Shown piece by piece: positions 24,200-32,927 of a stretch of 64,000 bases of DNA (positions within the stretch are counted from its first letter, which is position 1; every line of letters begins with the position of its first letter). Made by a program: the position numbers and the translations under genes. This DNA comes from Flagellimonas_A sp039592695 (lineage in GTDB: Bacteria; Bacteroidota; Bacteroidia; Flavobacteriales; Flavobacteriaceae). The notes under the pieces were generated by a model. It ran no database searches. It was not told the DNA's origin and saw only the letters and a list, made by a program, of their open reading frames with translations. The stretch is taken from NCBI RefSeq assembly GCF_039592695.1, contig NZ_JBBUTK010000001.1:496001-560000 (forward strand), read 5' to 3'.

Positions 24200-24823
24200 T
24201 TAGTTATTTTGGTTAGTACGAGATTGTTTTTCTATATGTCGTGCAACTTCGCTGGCAGTTACACCCCGTCGTTGCAAATGCTTTATGATGGTATGGTGGT
24301 CTTCGGGCCGTGTCTGTGATAGTTTGTAGGCCGCCTGAATTTCAGTGATTTCAATTTTGAAGCCGACCACACCCTTTACCTGTCGCAAGGTTTTTGGCGA
24401 CATTTCGTGCAATGATACGGGATTTTTAGAGGATGCCTCATACTTTTCGACCAACCGGTGCAGTGCTTGCATGGTTTCTTCCTCATTCAAAACTGACAAC
24501 TTGCCATAGACATGCACGGCGATATAATCCCAAGTGGGCACTTCCTCTTTTTGGTACCAAGAGGAAGAAACATAGGCATGTGGACCGTTGAAAATGCAAA
24601 GCACTTCTGTATCGTCATTGAAACTTTTCCATTGTGCATTGGCCTTGGCAATATGGCCTACCAGCACATCTTTACCATTTGCATCTTTTTCCAATTCAAG
24701 TGGAATGTGTGTCGCCCAGGGTTTGCCGTCAACTTGATTCACCAGAATGCCAAAGCTGTTTAGTTCAATGAATTCTTTGACTTCGTCAAGGTTCTCGTTT
24801 TTATAGTAATGGGGTATATACAT
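24200..24823 (-). CDS. PaiB-like FMN-binding negative regulator
   Basis: 207 aa. PaiB of Bacillus lowers expression of degradative enzymes and sporulation genes; homologues bind FMN through a split barrel. Recognised from MYIPHYYKNENLDEVKEFIE, the strand PWATHIPLEL, AYVSSSWYQKEEVPTWDYIA and the motif VKGVVGFKIEI. The C-terminus ends in a short helical region. The start abuts the stop of the DUF6090 gene with no gap, so the two are cotranscribed. Confidence 0.9.
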   Translation of the reverse strand: MYIPHYYKNENLDEVKEFIELNSFGILVNQVDGKPWATHIPLELEKDANGKDVLVGHIAKANAQWKSFNDDTEVLCIFNGPHAYVSSSWYQKEEVPTWDYIAVHVYGKLSVLNEEETMQALHRLVEKYEASSKNPVSLHEMSPKTLRQVKGVVGFKIEITEIQAAYKLSQTRPEDHHTIIKHLQRRGVTASEVARHIEKQSRTNQNN

Positions 24824-25525
24824 TCAATCGGTTTTTGAAAGTCGTACAATTTCATGCAGGCTGTTTTCCACATCGGGGTCAGAGAGCACGTTGTCGACAT
24901 AAAAACGATGTCGGGCAATCATATTTCTGAACAAAGGGTCTTTAAGCAATTCAAAGTTTTTTATGTTGAAGGGATTCAAAAAATCTCCATTTTCCATAAA
25001 ATAGGGTTCGACTTTGTCTGTCCAAAAATTTTTGAGTGCCACTTCTTCTTCGGTATAGTCATCAAGGGTCTCTCTCCACGAAACCAAGTGTCTGCGCAAC
25101 GAATCATTTTGAATGAGTTGGAAATCACCTGAGCTTATCAATGATTGCACCACACCATTGGAGGGGTTGAAGGTGATGTTCGAAAAAACCTTACTGCCAT
25201 ACTCTCGTAATGAGTCTTGTGATTCGGGCGTTTCAGGTCTGTTTAGGTTGCGGATGACAATTTCAGCAGCCTGAAAAGATTTTTGGTGCACATTTTTTGC
25301 TTCTTCAAATTGCGTCAAATTGGCCTTGAATTCGTTATGGAGCTCTTTCAGAATGGCTTTTTCTTTGTTGGAATTCTTTCGTGCCTCGTTCCAATTGTTG
25401 ATTTTCAGGGCAATCAAAATTCCAATGACGACCAACACAATTTCGCCTATGGCATATTTGATATACTGGGCAGTTTTGCCTTCTGAGAGCAATCGTTTGC
25501 GAATGTTACGGAAGAATTTTATCAT
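24824..25525 (-). CDS. DUF6090 family membrane-anchored protein
   Basis: 233 aa. Starts with the hallmark MIKFFRNIRKRLLSEGKTAQ, then a single membrane helix at about 25-43 (AIGEIVLVVIGILIALKI) ending in NNWNE. The rest is a helical domain, outside the membrane if the N-terminus is inside. The family is very common in Flavobacteriia and often found in tandem; its function is not known. First gene of the DUF6090-PaiB-PLDc_N-like group. Confidence 0.92.
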   Translation of the reverse strand: MIKFFRNIRKRLLSEGKTAQYIKYAIGEIVLVVIGILIALKINNWNEARKNSNKEKAILKELHNEFKANLTQFEEAKNVHQKSFQAAEIVIRNLNRPETPESQDSLREYGSKVFSNITFNPSNGVVQSLISSGDFQLIQNDSLRRHLVSWRETLDDYTEEEVALKNFWTDKVEPYFMENGDFLNPFNIKNFELLKDPLFRNMIARHRFYVDNVLSDPDVENSLHEIVRLSKTD

Positions 25526-25538
25526 ATACCAGTATTTT

Positions 25539-25620
25539 TCCCCTCTTGGTAAGGGATTAAGGGGTGATAATTTTGTGACAAAGGCTAAAACCCACCCCCA
25601 GCCCCTCCAAGGAGGGGAGC
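25539..25620. repeat. Paired inverted intergenic repeats
   Basis: CCCCTCTTGGTAAGGG (25540-25555) begins one element. CCCCTCC, AA, GGAGGGG (25602-25617) ends another. The two are roughly reverse complements, as their flanks (ATTAAGGGGTG and CCACCCCCAGC) also show. A related unit is at 61655. Repeats of this kind are frequent between flavobacterial genes. Confidence 0.5.
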
Positions 25621-25669
25621 CGTAAAAAGTAGATTTTAAGAGAGAACGTTATCATCGAGGGTTATATCA

Positions 25670-26080
25670 CTATGAATATGGAGAGTAGGTTCCAAAATTC
25701 CAAATATAGCCTTCTGGGTCTTTACAGCTGTATCCGCGACCACCATAATCCTCATCTTTTATGGGCATGACAATCTTGGCATTATGCGTCACTGCGTTTT
25801 TATAATGGTTATCGATTTCCTCAACAATAAAATACGGACTCTGGGTATTATGACCACCCACTTCTTCAGGAATACGTGTGAGCTGCCCGAAATCAGATTT
25901 GTTTTCGGCCGTTCCCAACATGATAAACGCCTCACCAAATTGTAGTTCTGCGTGCATAACGTGTCCATCGTCATCTCTGTAAACATTTTTGGCTTCAAAG
26001 CCCAAGGCCTTGACCAAAAACTCAATGGCCTTGTCAGCATTTCTATAGGCCAGTGTGGGTATGGCTCCGTGTTTGCTCAT
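25670..26080 (-). CDS. VOC family (glyoxalase-like) protein
   Basis: 136 aa with a single vicinal-oxygen-chelate fold: PTLAYRNADKAIEFLVKALG, HAELQFGEAFIMLG and DPEGYIWNFGTYSP. The pattern is of the PhnB/glyoxalase-like branch in which metal-binding residues vary. H35-type and E-type ligands cannot be fixed by eye, so enzyme activity and substrate are open. It starts 18 bases before the end of the upstream amidohydrolase-like gene. Confidence 0.85.
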   Translation of the reverse strand: MSKHGAIPTLAYRNADKAIEFLVKALGFEAKNVYRDDDGHVMHAELQFGEAFIMLGTAENKSDFGQLTRIPEEVGGHNTQSPYFIVEEIDNHYKNAVTHNAKIVMPIKDEDYGGRGYSCKDPEGYIWNFGTYSPYS

Positions 26081-26098
26081 TTTCTTCTTTTATTGTTG

Positions 26099-27787
26099 TT
26101 ATTGTTCATTGGCCATTGCAACATAGCCTGGCCCTTTTACAAACCTTCCCGGGGTGGCTCCAGTATGCTCCCCATCTTTCAATACTTGCTCACCGTTCAC
26201 AAATACATGTACCATGCCCTCTGCAAATTGGTGGGGCTCCTCAAAAGTGGCTTTATCTCTGATGGTTTTAGCATTAAAAATGGCGAGATCTGCGTAATTT
26301 CCTGCTTTAAGCATGCCTCTTTTTTTGATTTTGAGGTTACTGGCGGGTAATGCACTGAGCTTTCGCACCGCTTCCTCCAACGGAATCACTTTTTCCTCTC
26401 TTACGTATTTTCCCAACAACCGAGCAAAATTGCCGTAGGCCCTTGGGTGTGGATTGTAATTTGTGAATGGTTCAACAGGGGCAAGGGATGCCGCATCAGA
26501 ACCAAAACTCATATAAGGCAGGGCAATCTGCTTCTTAACGTTCTCTTCAGACATTAAAAAATAGACAGTACCCACCCGACTACTGTCCTGTACTACTAAA
26601 TCCATTGCTGTTTCTTCAGGAGAAGTACCTCGCATTTTGGCCACTTCGCCCAATGTTTTTCCTGTCAAGTAGCGAAGGGAATCATTTCGGAACCCGTTCA
26701 AAATGAGTTTATCGGGGCTTCCGGCTGCAAAGTAGAGGTTTTCCCAACCATCACCTTTGGCACGCATTTCTTCAGTCACTTTTTTACGAATGGCTGGGTC
26801 TTGCAATCGTTTGGCCCATTCACCATAACCGCCTTCTTGTACCCAGGGTGGCATGGAAGCATCAAGCCCCGTGGCACCTGCGGTGTAGTTGTACATGTCG
26901 GTAGTGATCTTCAATCCGGCACTTCTGGCGGAATCTATTTTAGCGATAGCGGCTTCCCATTTTGTCCAATTGTCCTTGCCACCTGCCTTTAAATGATAGA
27001 TTTCAGCAGGAATATTGGCTTCAGCTGCTATTTCAATGAGTTCATCAATGGCCTCGAGCCAATAATCGCCTTCACTTCGCATGTGTGAAATGTACATTCC
27101 TCCATATTCGGAAGCTACTTTGCAAAGTTCGATGAGTTCATCCGTATCGGCATAAAAAGCGGGGGCATAAATCAATGAAGAACCGATGCCCATGGCCCCT
27201 TCTTCCATGGCGGTCTTGGCCAAAGCCTTCATTCGTTCCATTTCATCAGGGGTGGGAGGGCGGTTTTCCGATTCCACTTCATGGATCCGTAAAGTGGTTG
27301 CCCCCACAAAAGAGGCCACGTTGCAAGAAATGCCCCTGTTTTCTAAAGATTGTAGGTATTCACCCAACGTGGTCCAATCAATATCGTATTTGTAGTCTTT
27401 CTGTGAGGCTTTTGCCTCTTTCTTCATTTTAGGATTTAAGGGGCCCATTGACCAGCCTTCACCCATCACTTCCAGCGTTACGCCTTGGCGAATATCGCTT
27501 TCCGATTTTCCATCAACGATAAGCGACTCGGTGGCCCAGCTGAGCATATTGATGAACCCGGGAGCGATGGTGAGCCCTGTGGCATCGATTTCTGTTTTGC
27601 CCACGGCATTTTCAAGATTTCCTACCGCGGCAATGGTATCTGCATTGATGCCTACGCTGCCCGTATACGATTCCTTTCCAGATCCATCAACCAGCTGCCC
27701 GTTTTTAATGAGCACGTCAAAAGTCTGTGGTTGGTCACAGCCCCATAAAAAGAGAACGGCTACAGCTAAAAAAAAGGTGTTTTTCAT
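26099..27787 (-). CDS. D-aminoacylase-like amidohydrolase, lipoprotein, key metal ligands absent
   Basis: 562 aa with signal peptide and lipobox FLWGC (C17). Overall sequence follows N-acyl-D-amino-acid deacylases: an N-terminal urease-type beta-sandwich strand (DVLIKNGQLVDGSG), the barrel with YISHMRSEGD, IYHLKAGG and SFGSDAASL, and the C-terminal NYADLAIF. In active relatives the first barrel strand reads PGFIDxHxH; here it is PGFINMLSWA (residues 76-85), so both histidines are missing, and the bridging cysteine strand reads EVMGEGWSMG. It may use one remaining metal site or have another function. Confidence 0.85.
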   Translation of the reverse strand: MKNTFFLAVAVLFLWGCDQPQTFDVLIKNGQLVDGSGKESYTGSVGINADTIAAVGNLENAVGKTEIDATGLTIAPGFINMLSWATESLIVDGKSESDIRQGVTLEVMGEGWSMGPLNPKMKKEAKASQKDYKYDIDWTTLGEYLQSLENRGISCNVASFVGATTLRIHEVESENRPPTPDEMERMKALAKTAMEEGAMGIGSSLIYAPAFYADTDELIELCKVASEYGGMYISHMRSEGDYWLEAIDELIEIAAEANIPAEIYHLKAGGKDNWTKWEAAIAKIDSARSAGLKITTDMYNYTAGATGLDASMPPWVQEGGYGEWAKRLQDPAIRKKVTEEMRAKGDGWENLYFAAGSPDKLILNGFRNDSLRYLTGKTLGEVAKMRGTSPEETAMDLVVQDSSRVGTVYFLMSEENVKKQIALPYMSFGSDAASLAPVEPFTNYNPHPRAYGNFARLLGKYVREEKVIPLEEAVRKLSALPASNLKIKKRGMLKAGNYADLAIFNAKTIRDKATFEEPHQFAEGMVHVFVNGEQVLKDGEHTGATPGRFVKGPGYVAMANEQ

Positions 27788-27798
27788 CTTGGTCTTAT

Positions 27799-29298
27799 TT
27801 AGTCGGTTTTTGTAAAGGTATAGCCCATAAAATCAAGGGTAGCCACTTCGCCCTTGTCATTTAGGTGAAAGGTCATTTTTGAAGGGGATGTCCATCTTTT
27901 ATTGGGTATGGTGCTAAAGGTATCGTAATGCCAGTGGGATGCATCCACTTGGTCAAATTTGTTAAAATCGAGCTTTAAAATATCATTATTGACGGAAATC
28001 TCAAGATTTCCGATAAGTGGATGTTGATAAATGCCAATGTACTCATATAATGCCAAAGTGGGTTTTGTGTTATTGTTGCGCTCCTTGTTTTGTTTCTGCT
28101 CCCGTTTTTCGCCATCTTTCTTCCTACTTTCATAAAGTCCAAAGATTTTGGAATGCCAATCGGTACTGTCATCCTCAAAAGCAAACAGATCCATGGCTTG
28201 GTAGAGAATGGCATGGCGTAGTTCTGCATGGTCCATATTTCCGAAAACGTACACCGCTGTATTCTTATCGTGCAAGACCCCTGCAATGGCTATGAGCCCC
28301 GGTAGGCTTCCAGTATGAAAATCCAATTTCTCACCCCGATAATCATGCTGAAACCACCCCAAACCGTAGCTTAACCAATTGGGTTTGGTGAGCTTCGTGG
28401 TCGGATAAAATTGGTTTTCAGGAATTAGGGTATGCGGTTGAAAAAGCGTTTCAAAGGTTTTGGGTTGCAATATGGTATCTTGATTTTGCATCCCTCTGTT
28501 GAGAATAAACCTCAAATAGTTTGAAATATCATCAATGCTCGACCACATCATACCTGCCGCACCAACTTGGTCTGAGTAATTTCGATCCACCACTTGAACC
28601 CCATCTTCTTCAAAATTGTAATGTGGTGTGACATAGTTGCCCACTTTTAAAATGTTCATGGCCTGTGCTTGGGAGCGGTTCATGTTCAATGGTTTGAACA
28701 ACCGTTTCTTTATAAACTCATGCCAAGGCTCTCCGCTAAGGGCTTCAATGACCTCTCCTGCAGCTGCATACATGATGTTTTGGTAGATAAAACCACCTCG
28801 TAAGGGATACGCTTTTTTTGTATGCTTGAAACGTTTTAAGGTTTCTGAGGTGGTAACGCTGTCCAATACCCAGAGAACATCGGCATTGGCAATGCCCAGA
28901 TTATGGGTGAGCAGGTCTTTTATCCTGGCATCTGCGGCAATATAGGGATCAGAAAGTTGAAAACCGGGCAGATGATCCACCACCTTATCGTTCCAATCCA
29001 CTTTTCCCTCATCGACCAAGATACCCAATGCCATGGCCACCATTGCCTTGGTGGTCGATGCCATGGCAAAGAGCGTTTCTCCATTTACGGGCCCCTTGGT
29101 TTTGATACTTTTGATACCGTAGGTTTTTTTAAAAACAACCTCCCCATTTTTGACCACAACTGCGGCAAGACCGGGAATTTTCCAATCCGTCATGCCTTGT
29201 TGAATCATTTCATCAAGGATTTTTACTTTTTTGGCGTTTTGGGAATATGCAATAAAGGCCACTAAAAAAAGTAACGGCCAGAGGGTTGTTCTTTTCAT
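27799..29298 (-). CDS. Serine hydrolase of the beta-lactamase/PBP4* class
   Basis: 499 aa from the ATG at 29298, which begins a clean signal peptide (cleavage near AYSQ). Motifs of class C-type serine hydrolases: STTK (S81-K84), YQN in IYQNIMYAAAGE and HTG in DFHTGSLPGL. These proteins include esterases, D-amino peptidases and beta-lactamases. The C-terminal 110 residues are a lipocalin-like add-on domain of the DUF3471 kind. It lies 11 bases upstream of the D-aminoacylase-like gene, so both may act on peptides with D-residues; that link is inference. Confidence 0.9.
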   Translation of the reverse strand: MKRTTLWPLLFLVAFIAYSQNAKKVKILDEMIQQGMTDWKIPGLAAVVVKNGEVVFKKTYGIKSIKTKGPVNGETLFAMASTTKAMVAMALGILVDEGKVDWNDKVVDHLPGFQLSDPYIAADARIKDLLTHNLGIANADVLWVLDSVTTSETLKRFKHTKKAYPLRGGFIYQNIMYAAAGEVIEALSGEPWHEFIKKRLFKPLNMNRSQAQAMNILKVGNYVTPHYNFEEDGVQVVDRNYSDQVGAAGMMWSSIDDISNYLRFILNRGMQNQDTILQPKTFETLFQPHTLIPENQFYPTTKLTKPNWLSYGLGWFQHDYRGEKLDFHTGSLPGLIAIAGVLHDKNTAVYVFGNMDHAELRHAILYQAMDLFAFEDDSTDWHSKIFGLYESRKKDGEKREQKQNKERNNNTKPTLALYEYIGIYQHPLIGNLEISVNNDILKLDFNKFDQVDASHWHYDTFSTIPNKRWTSPSKMTFHLNDKGEVATLDFMGYTFTKTD

Positions 29299-29358
29299 TT
29301 TTGGTTGGATTTTGTGCACGGTATGTAAGATAGGAAATACTTCAGTTCAGACAACAAA

Positions 29359-29381
29359 AAAGGCCCCTCTGGGGGGCCTTT
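29359..29381 (-). terminator. Terminator after the exported 254-aa gene
   Basis: AAAGGCCCC, a short loop, GGGGCCTTT, with a run of T on the minus strand just after the stem. It ends the minus-strand unit of exported proteins that finishes at 29401. Confidence 0.87.
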
Positions 29382-29400
29382 CAAATAGTAAGATAGGTTG

Positions 29401-30165
29401 TTATTGACCAGAGGTGATCTGTACTTGACCTGAAAGTCCGCTGAGGTCACCCCTATATGCCCAAAGCTCTTGCCAATCACCATTTGTTGATGCTTCAAAC
29501 TCTTTTAAGAAATCCATAAAAGTACCCTCGCCATATACTTCTTCGAACCATTGGGGAAATTTATCTTCTTCGCCCATCCATGCCATACTGTCAAAGAAAT
29601 TGATCCACACCATGTCTTGGCCATTGTTGTTGTTCAATTTGTTCCAGTAAACCCCCCATTGCTCATCGGCATCTTTTGTTTTGAAGACTTTGTTCACCTT
29701 ATCTAAGACACCTATAAATTTTTGCTGTTGAAAACGCTTCATGTCAAGATAAAATACCGCGAGATTTTTTAACTCAAAGTCTTTCGTGAAATTGGAATGT
29801 GCGGCATCGCCCTCCCAAAAAGTGGTTTCCATCTCGGCTTCTGCGAATGGTGCCACATTGGTATTCCAATCTTTTGCATGGTCTCCGCTTGGGTTTGTAG
29901 ATTCATCAAAAGCGGCCCATCCCGTGGGTCCCATGCTCCAAATGTATTTGCCTGAGTTTTCACCGCTGGCAATCCAATACACCCTGACGGCATTGGCCCC
30001 TTCGGCATGGTACTTTTTGTTGTGGGCGGCAAGGCCAGTTTCAAACTCGGTGATTTTTGCCGGGTTCGGTGTAATCATTACGTTCATAAAAACGGGTTCG
30101 GGTTGGCTTTCTTGAGCCGACATCAAAAAAGGAATCAGTAATAGTGTAATCAGTACTTTTTTCAT
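29401..30165 (-). CDS. Exported ABM/NIPSNAP-like protein, 254 aa
   Basis: Signal peptide MKKVLITLLLIPFLMSAQ. The mature part seems to contain two ferredoxin-like ABM-type units: PVFMNVMITPNPAKITEFET with VYWIASGENSGKYIW, and LAVFYLDMKRFQQQKFIGVL with YWNKLNNNNGQDMVWINFF. It is clearly similar in layout to the gene at 31787. Small-molecule oxygenase or binding roles are known for ABM folds, but there is no proof here. Its start region is identical over 25 bases to those of the next two genes. Confidence 0.72.
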   Translation of the reverse strand: MKKVLITLLLIPFLMSAQESQPEPVFMNVMITPNPAKITEFETGLAAHNKKYHAEGANAVRVYWIASGENSGKYIWSMGPTGWAAFDESTNPSGDHAKDWNTNVAPFAEAEMETTFWEGDAAHSNFTKDFELKNLAVFYLDMKRFQQQKFIGVLDKVNKVFKTKDADEQWGVYWNKLNNNNGQDMVWINFFDSMAWMGEEDKFPQWFEEVYGEGTFMDFLKEFEASTNGDWQELWAYRGDLSGLSGQVQITSGQ

Positions 30166-30188
30166 TGTTTGTTGATTTTAGTTGTTAA

Positions 30189-31082
30189 TTATTTATTTGT
30201 GGTTTCATGAAGTTGTTTGGTATCGGCATATTGTTGAAATGCCACCGCTTTGCCGTTCTTGATTGTCCATAGATGGGCGGCCTGCGCATCAACCATTGCC
30301 CCGTTATCCTTCCTTTTGGCATTGTAGCGTAGCGTAGCCAATACTTTATCATCATCCACATCATGCAATTTGATCTTCGCCAGTTTAAAATACTCATGGT
30401 CGTTGCCCAATCGTGCAAAAACCCCGTTCAATACGGCATCAGGCCCAACGTAGGGGTTATGGTCAGCGTAGGGATTTCCTTCGGCCTCATTCCATACGAC
30501 CCTGGCATCCAATTTTTCAAGCACAGCAGGTATATCTCCTTTGGCAAATGATTGGTACATGGCATTGACAATGCCCTTGTTCTCTTCGGGAGAAAGGTTG
30601 TTCATAGCTTCTATGGACTGTAGTTCCATTACCACTTCCGTGGGATCCCACATGCCTACCTCGCGAACAATCTTACCATCTACAAACCGATAGGTCAAGT
30701 GTATGGGGATAAGGATTTCTTTACCACTGGCCCCTACGGTGCCTTTCCAATCCAACCAACAGTTGACCCAGGTTTCACCATCATCGGTAATTACCATTTC
30801 AAATTCTTGGTCTTCGTCCAAAAAGCTTCTTTGGGAATAATTGGCATCGTTTTGCTTGTGATACTCCATGGTCTCACTAGGCGACATCAGGTTGTCTTTG
30901 GTGTTATACCGCGTCTGCGAAGAATCGGCATAGAGACTTGTATCGAAATTTTTTGCGTTGTAGTTCGCAATCAATTTTTTGACAGTATCTATTTCAGGAG
31001 AGTTCTGCGTATAGCGTTCAGGGCTCTGATTGCAGGACAGAAACAGTAATAGTGCCATTCCTAAATGCGTTATTTTTTTCAT
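30189..31082 (-). CDS. Lipoprotein with two NTF2-like domains
   Basis: 297 aa. Signal peptide with lipobox LFLSC (C16). Residues about 30-150 and 165-290 each read as NTF2-like/SnoaL domains, the second with IVNAMYQSFAKGDIPAVLEK and AAHLWTIKNGKAVAFQQYAD. This fold often serves as a small-molecule isomerase or hydrolase. Part of a run of four exported genes at 29401-32554, so probably cotranscribed; intergenic gaps are 23 to 64 bases. Confidence 0.8.
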   Translation of the reverse strand: MKKITHLGMALLLFLSCNQSPERYTQNSPEIDTVKKLIANYNAKNFDTSLYADSSQTRYNTKDNLMSPSETMEYHKQNDANYSQRSFLDEDQEFEMVITDDGETWVNCWLDWKGTVGASGKEILIPIHLTYRFVDGKIVREVGMWDPTEVVMELQSIEAMNNLSPEENKGIVNAMYQSFAKGDIPAVLEKLDARVVWNEAEGNPYADHNPYVGPDAVLNGVFARLGNDHEYFKLAKIKLHDVDDDKVLATLRYNAKRKDNGAMVDAQAAHLWTIKNGKAVAFQQYADTKQLHETTNK

Positions 31083-31125
31083 TGTTTGTTGATTTTAGCT
31101 GTTTGTAATTTTTATTAGGCTTTTT

Positions 31126-31722
31126 TTAATTCTCTGTTTCTTTTGGTGCCAAGCCGCTCAAATCAAAGTAATCGGAAAAGGTGGCAATCTTACCTTCTTC
31201 ATTAAAAGTGCTGAGATTGAAGAACTTGACTCCTATCTCTTGGCCACTTTCTGTGTGGGTGGCGGTCCACGTGCCGTAGGTACGGATAACATCGGCTTTT
31301 GTTTCAGCTGTTTCTTTCGGATAAACGGAACCAGAATAAAAGCCTCCTACCGTACCTTGGTCAGCCGTTACAACCCCCTCATGGTATTGAATATTTTCAA
31401 AGTTTTCATGATAGCCTTTGACGATTGCCAAGAACTCATCTTTGCCCATCCATTCATTGCCATTATAATAAGGTGGACTGAATTTGAGTGAATCAGCCAA
31501 CATCGCTGCCTGGGCATCCAAATTCTCATCAGAGTGTGCTTGAAAAAAAGCGCGGATGGTGGCCACTTTTTTGTCAAAATCCGCGTAATCGGAAGAAGAT
31601 TCCATTTCAGTTTCCATGATTTCATCCCTATCGGAAGAGTCGGAGTCAGCGGTTGTTTGTTTGCAGCATACAAATGCCAATAAGGCCAGCACCATTAGGC
31701 TTGGTAAAACTAATTTTTTCAT
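31126..31722 (-). CDS. NTF2-like lipoprotein
   Basis: 198 aa. Signal peptide with lipobox FVCC (C19 or C20), then an acidic Ser/Asp/Glu/Met linker to about residue 45. The rest is an NTF2-like domain: KKVATIRAFFQAHSDENLDA, AAMLADSLKFSPPYYNG and the last strand IATFSDYFDLSGL. No catalytic dyad is obvious. It resembles the second domain of the gene at 30189 and shares the 25-base start region with its two downstream neighbours. Confidence 0.8.
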   Translation of the reverse strand: MKKLVLPSLMVLALLAFVCCKQTTADSDSSDRDEIMETEMESSSDYADFDKKVATIRAFFQAHSDENLDAQAAMLADSLKFSPPYYNGNEWMGKDEFLAIVKGYHENFENIQYHEGVVTADQGTVGGFYSGSVYPKETAETKADVIRTYGTWTATHTESGQEIGVKFFNLSTFNEEGKIATFSDYFDLSGLAPKETEN

Positions 31723-31755
31723 TGTTTGTTGATTTTAGGTTGATATAAAAGAAAA

Positions 31756-31776
31756 CCCCAACAAATTTTGTTGGGG
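31756..31776 (-). terminator. Hairpin after the 31787 gene
   Basis: CCCCAACAAA, then TTTTGTTGGGG, a 10-bp stem with almost no loop, followed on the minus strand by TTTTCTTTT. It may stop or attenuate transcription between the first gene of the exported cluster and the other three. Confidence 0.78.
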
Positions 31777-31786
31777 CACCATAAGT

Positions 31787-32554
31787 TTACATACTAGAGG
31801 GTGAATAGGCCATGTCGGGGCGCATTTGGCCTTCAAATTGCTCGTATTTGGTCAAGCTGCCCCTGAATTCATTGTATAGCTCGGCCCATTCATCACCGAG
31901 CATAGCGTTGTTTTCTGAAACCTTGGCCGCATAATCAGCCGCATCTTTGGCCGCGACGGCAACCAGATAGAATTCACCGCGGGTGCCAAAACCACTTTGG
32001 TATACCCTGTAATGTAATTTAGAACCCTTGCTCGCGAACATATTCTTTATTGCCTGCACATTTTTTTTGACTGCAGCACGATTTCCAGGGGAGTAGTGAA
32101 AATAATGGAATTTACGATAGGGTTGTCCTTCAGGGGTCAAGGTCATTCCTTCCGGCATGTATGAAAGCTCTTCATTCAGATTTAGCACATAGTTTTGTTC
32201 AATGTCATAGCATTTGTCCATTTTATTGAAAAGGTCAGTCATAGCAGTACCCCCCATTTTTTCAGCCAAGGTCGCAAAAACAGGCTTTTCGATGTCTGCC
32301 ATGCTCGAAATCGGACTTATCCACATATACCGGTCGTCAAGCGTGTTTGAAACCATCACATTGATTTCTTGAATATTGTGCTTTTTCATATTGTCGGTCA
32401 ATTCTTTACAGATGGCTTCATAATCATTGACCATCGATGGTTTTACGACATCTTCATGTACCCAAAAAGCTTGGGTGGTTTTCTCTTGGGCATACAAGCC
32501 ATAAACAGTCATGGCAAGTAAAGCCATAAACAGTTTTACCTTTAATGTTCTCAT
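31787..32554 (-). CDS. Exported ABM-like protein, 255 aa
   Basis: Signal peptide with cleavage near LYAQ. Two ABM-like units can be read: FWVHEDVVKPSMVNDYEAIC with RYMWISPISSMADIEKP, and FHYFHYSPGNRAAVKKNVQA with GTRGEFYLVAVAAKDAADYA. The layout mirrors the gene at 29401, so the two are probably distant paralogues flanking two NTF2-like lipoproteins. No recognised catalytic residues. It is the first gene of this minus-strand set; the 370-base gap upstream should hold the promoter. Confidence 0.72.
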   Translation of the reverse strand: MRTLKVKLFMALLAMTVYGLYAQEKTTQAFWVHEDVVKPSMVNDYEAICKELTDNMKKHNIQEINVMVSNTLDDRYMWISPISSMADIEKPVFATLAEKMGGTAMTDLFNKMDKCYDIEQNYVLNLNEELSYMPEGMTLTPEGQPYRKFHYFHYSPGNRAAVKKNVQAIKNMFASKGSKLHYRVYQSGFGTRGEFYLVAVAAKDAADYAAKVSENNAMLGDEWAELYNEFRGSLTKYEQFEGQMRPDMAYSPSSM

Positions 32555-32927
32555 AGTGTTTGTATTAATTGGTTGAAAAATTATGTAAGCACAATAGTGG
32601 TATACAATGTAATGGTCGCTTGGTCAGCTTACTTCATTGGATCATCTTACATAGAGACCAGTAATGAGTCTGAATTTCGAAAGGGGACGTTAGAAAACTT
32701 AGTGAGGGAACAAATGTTAAATTTTCGATTCATAATGTACTAAAAAAACTGACTTTGAATGGATTAAAGCACGGAATAAATACTAAAAGTTGATAAAAAA
32801 CCATGAATCAGGGGTATTTACCTACAAAACTGTGAATCATCTGTAAAGTTTTCTGACATTCAAAGCACATGATTGAAAGGAAGAAGTATGATTCTCAATC
32901 AAAACGGGTCATAAACCACGTTGAGGG
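32555..32927. other. Intergenic region upstream of the exported-protein cluster
   Basis: 373 bases without a supportable gene. AT-rich, with no terminator for the DoxX gene, no clear LytTR repeat and no exact TAnnTTTG box in the right orientation; TAACATTTG on the minus strand near 32708-32716 is one base too long. I see nothing else in it. Confidence 0.5.

Noticed and set aside
23335..29298. Possible genomic island or phage remnants in the run of small minus-strand genes.
   Set aside because: No integrase, tRNA, direct repeats or change in codon use could be seen; gene types are ordinary for the group.
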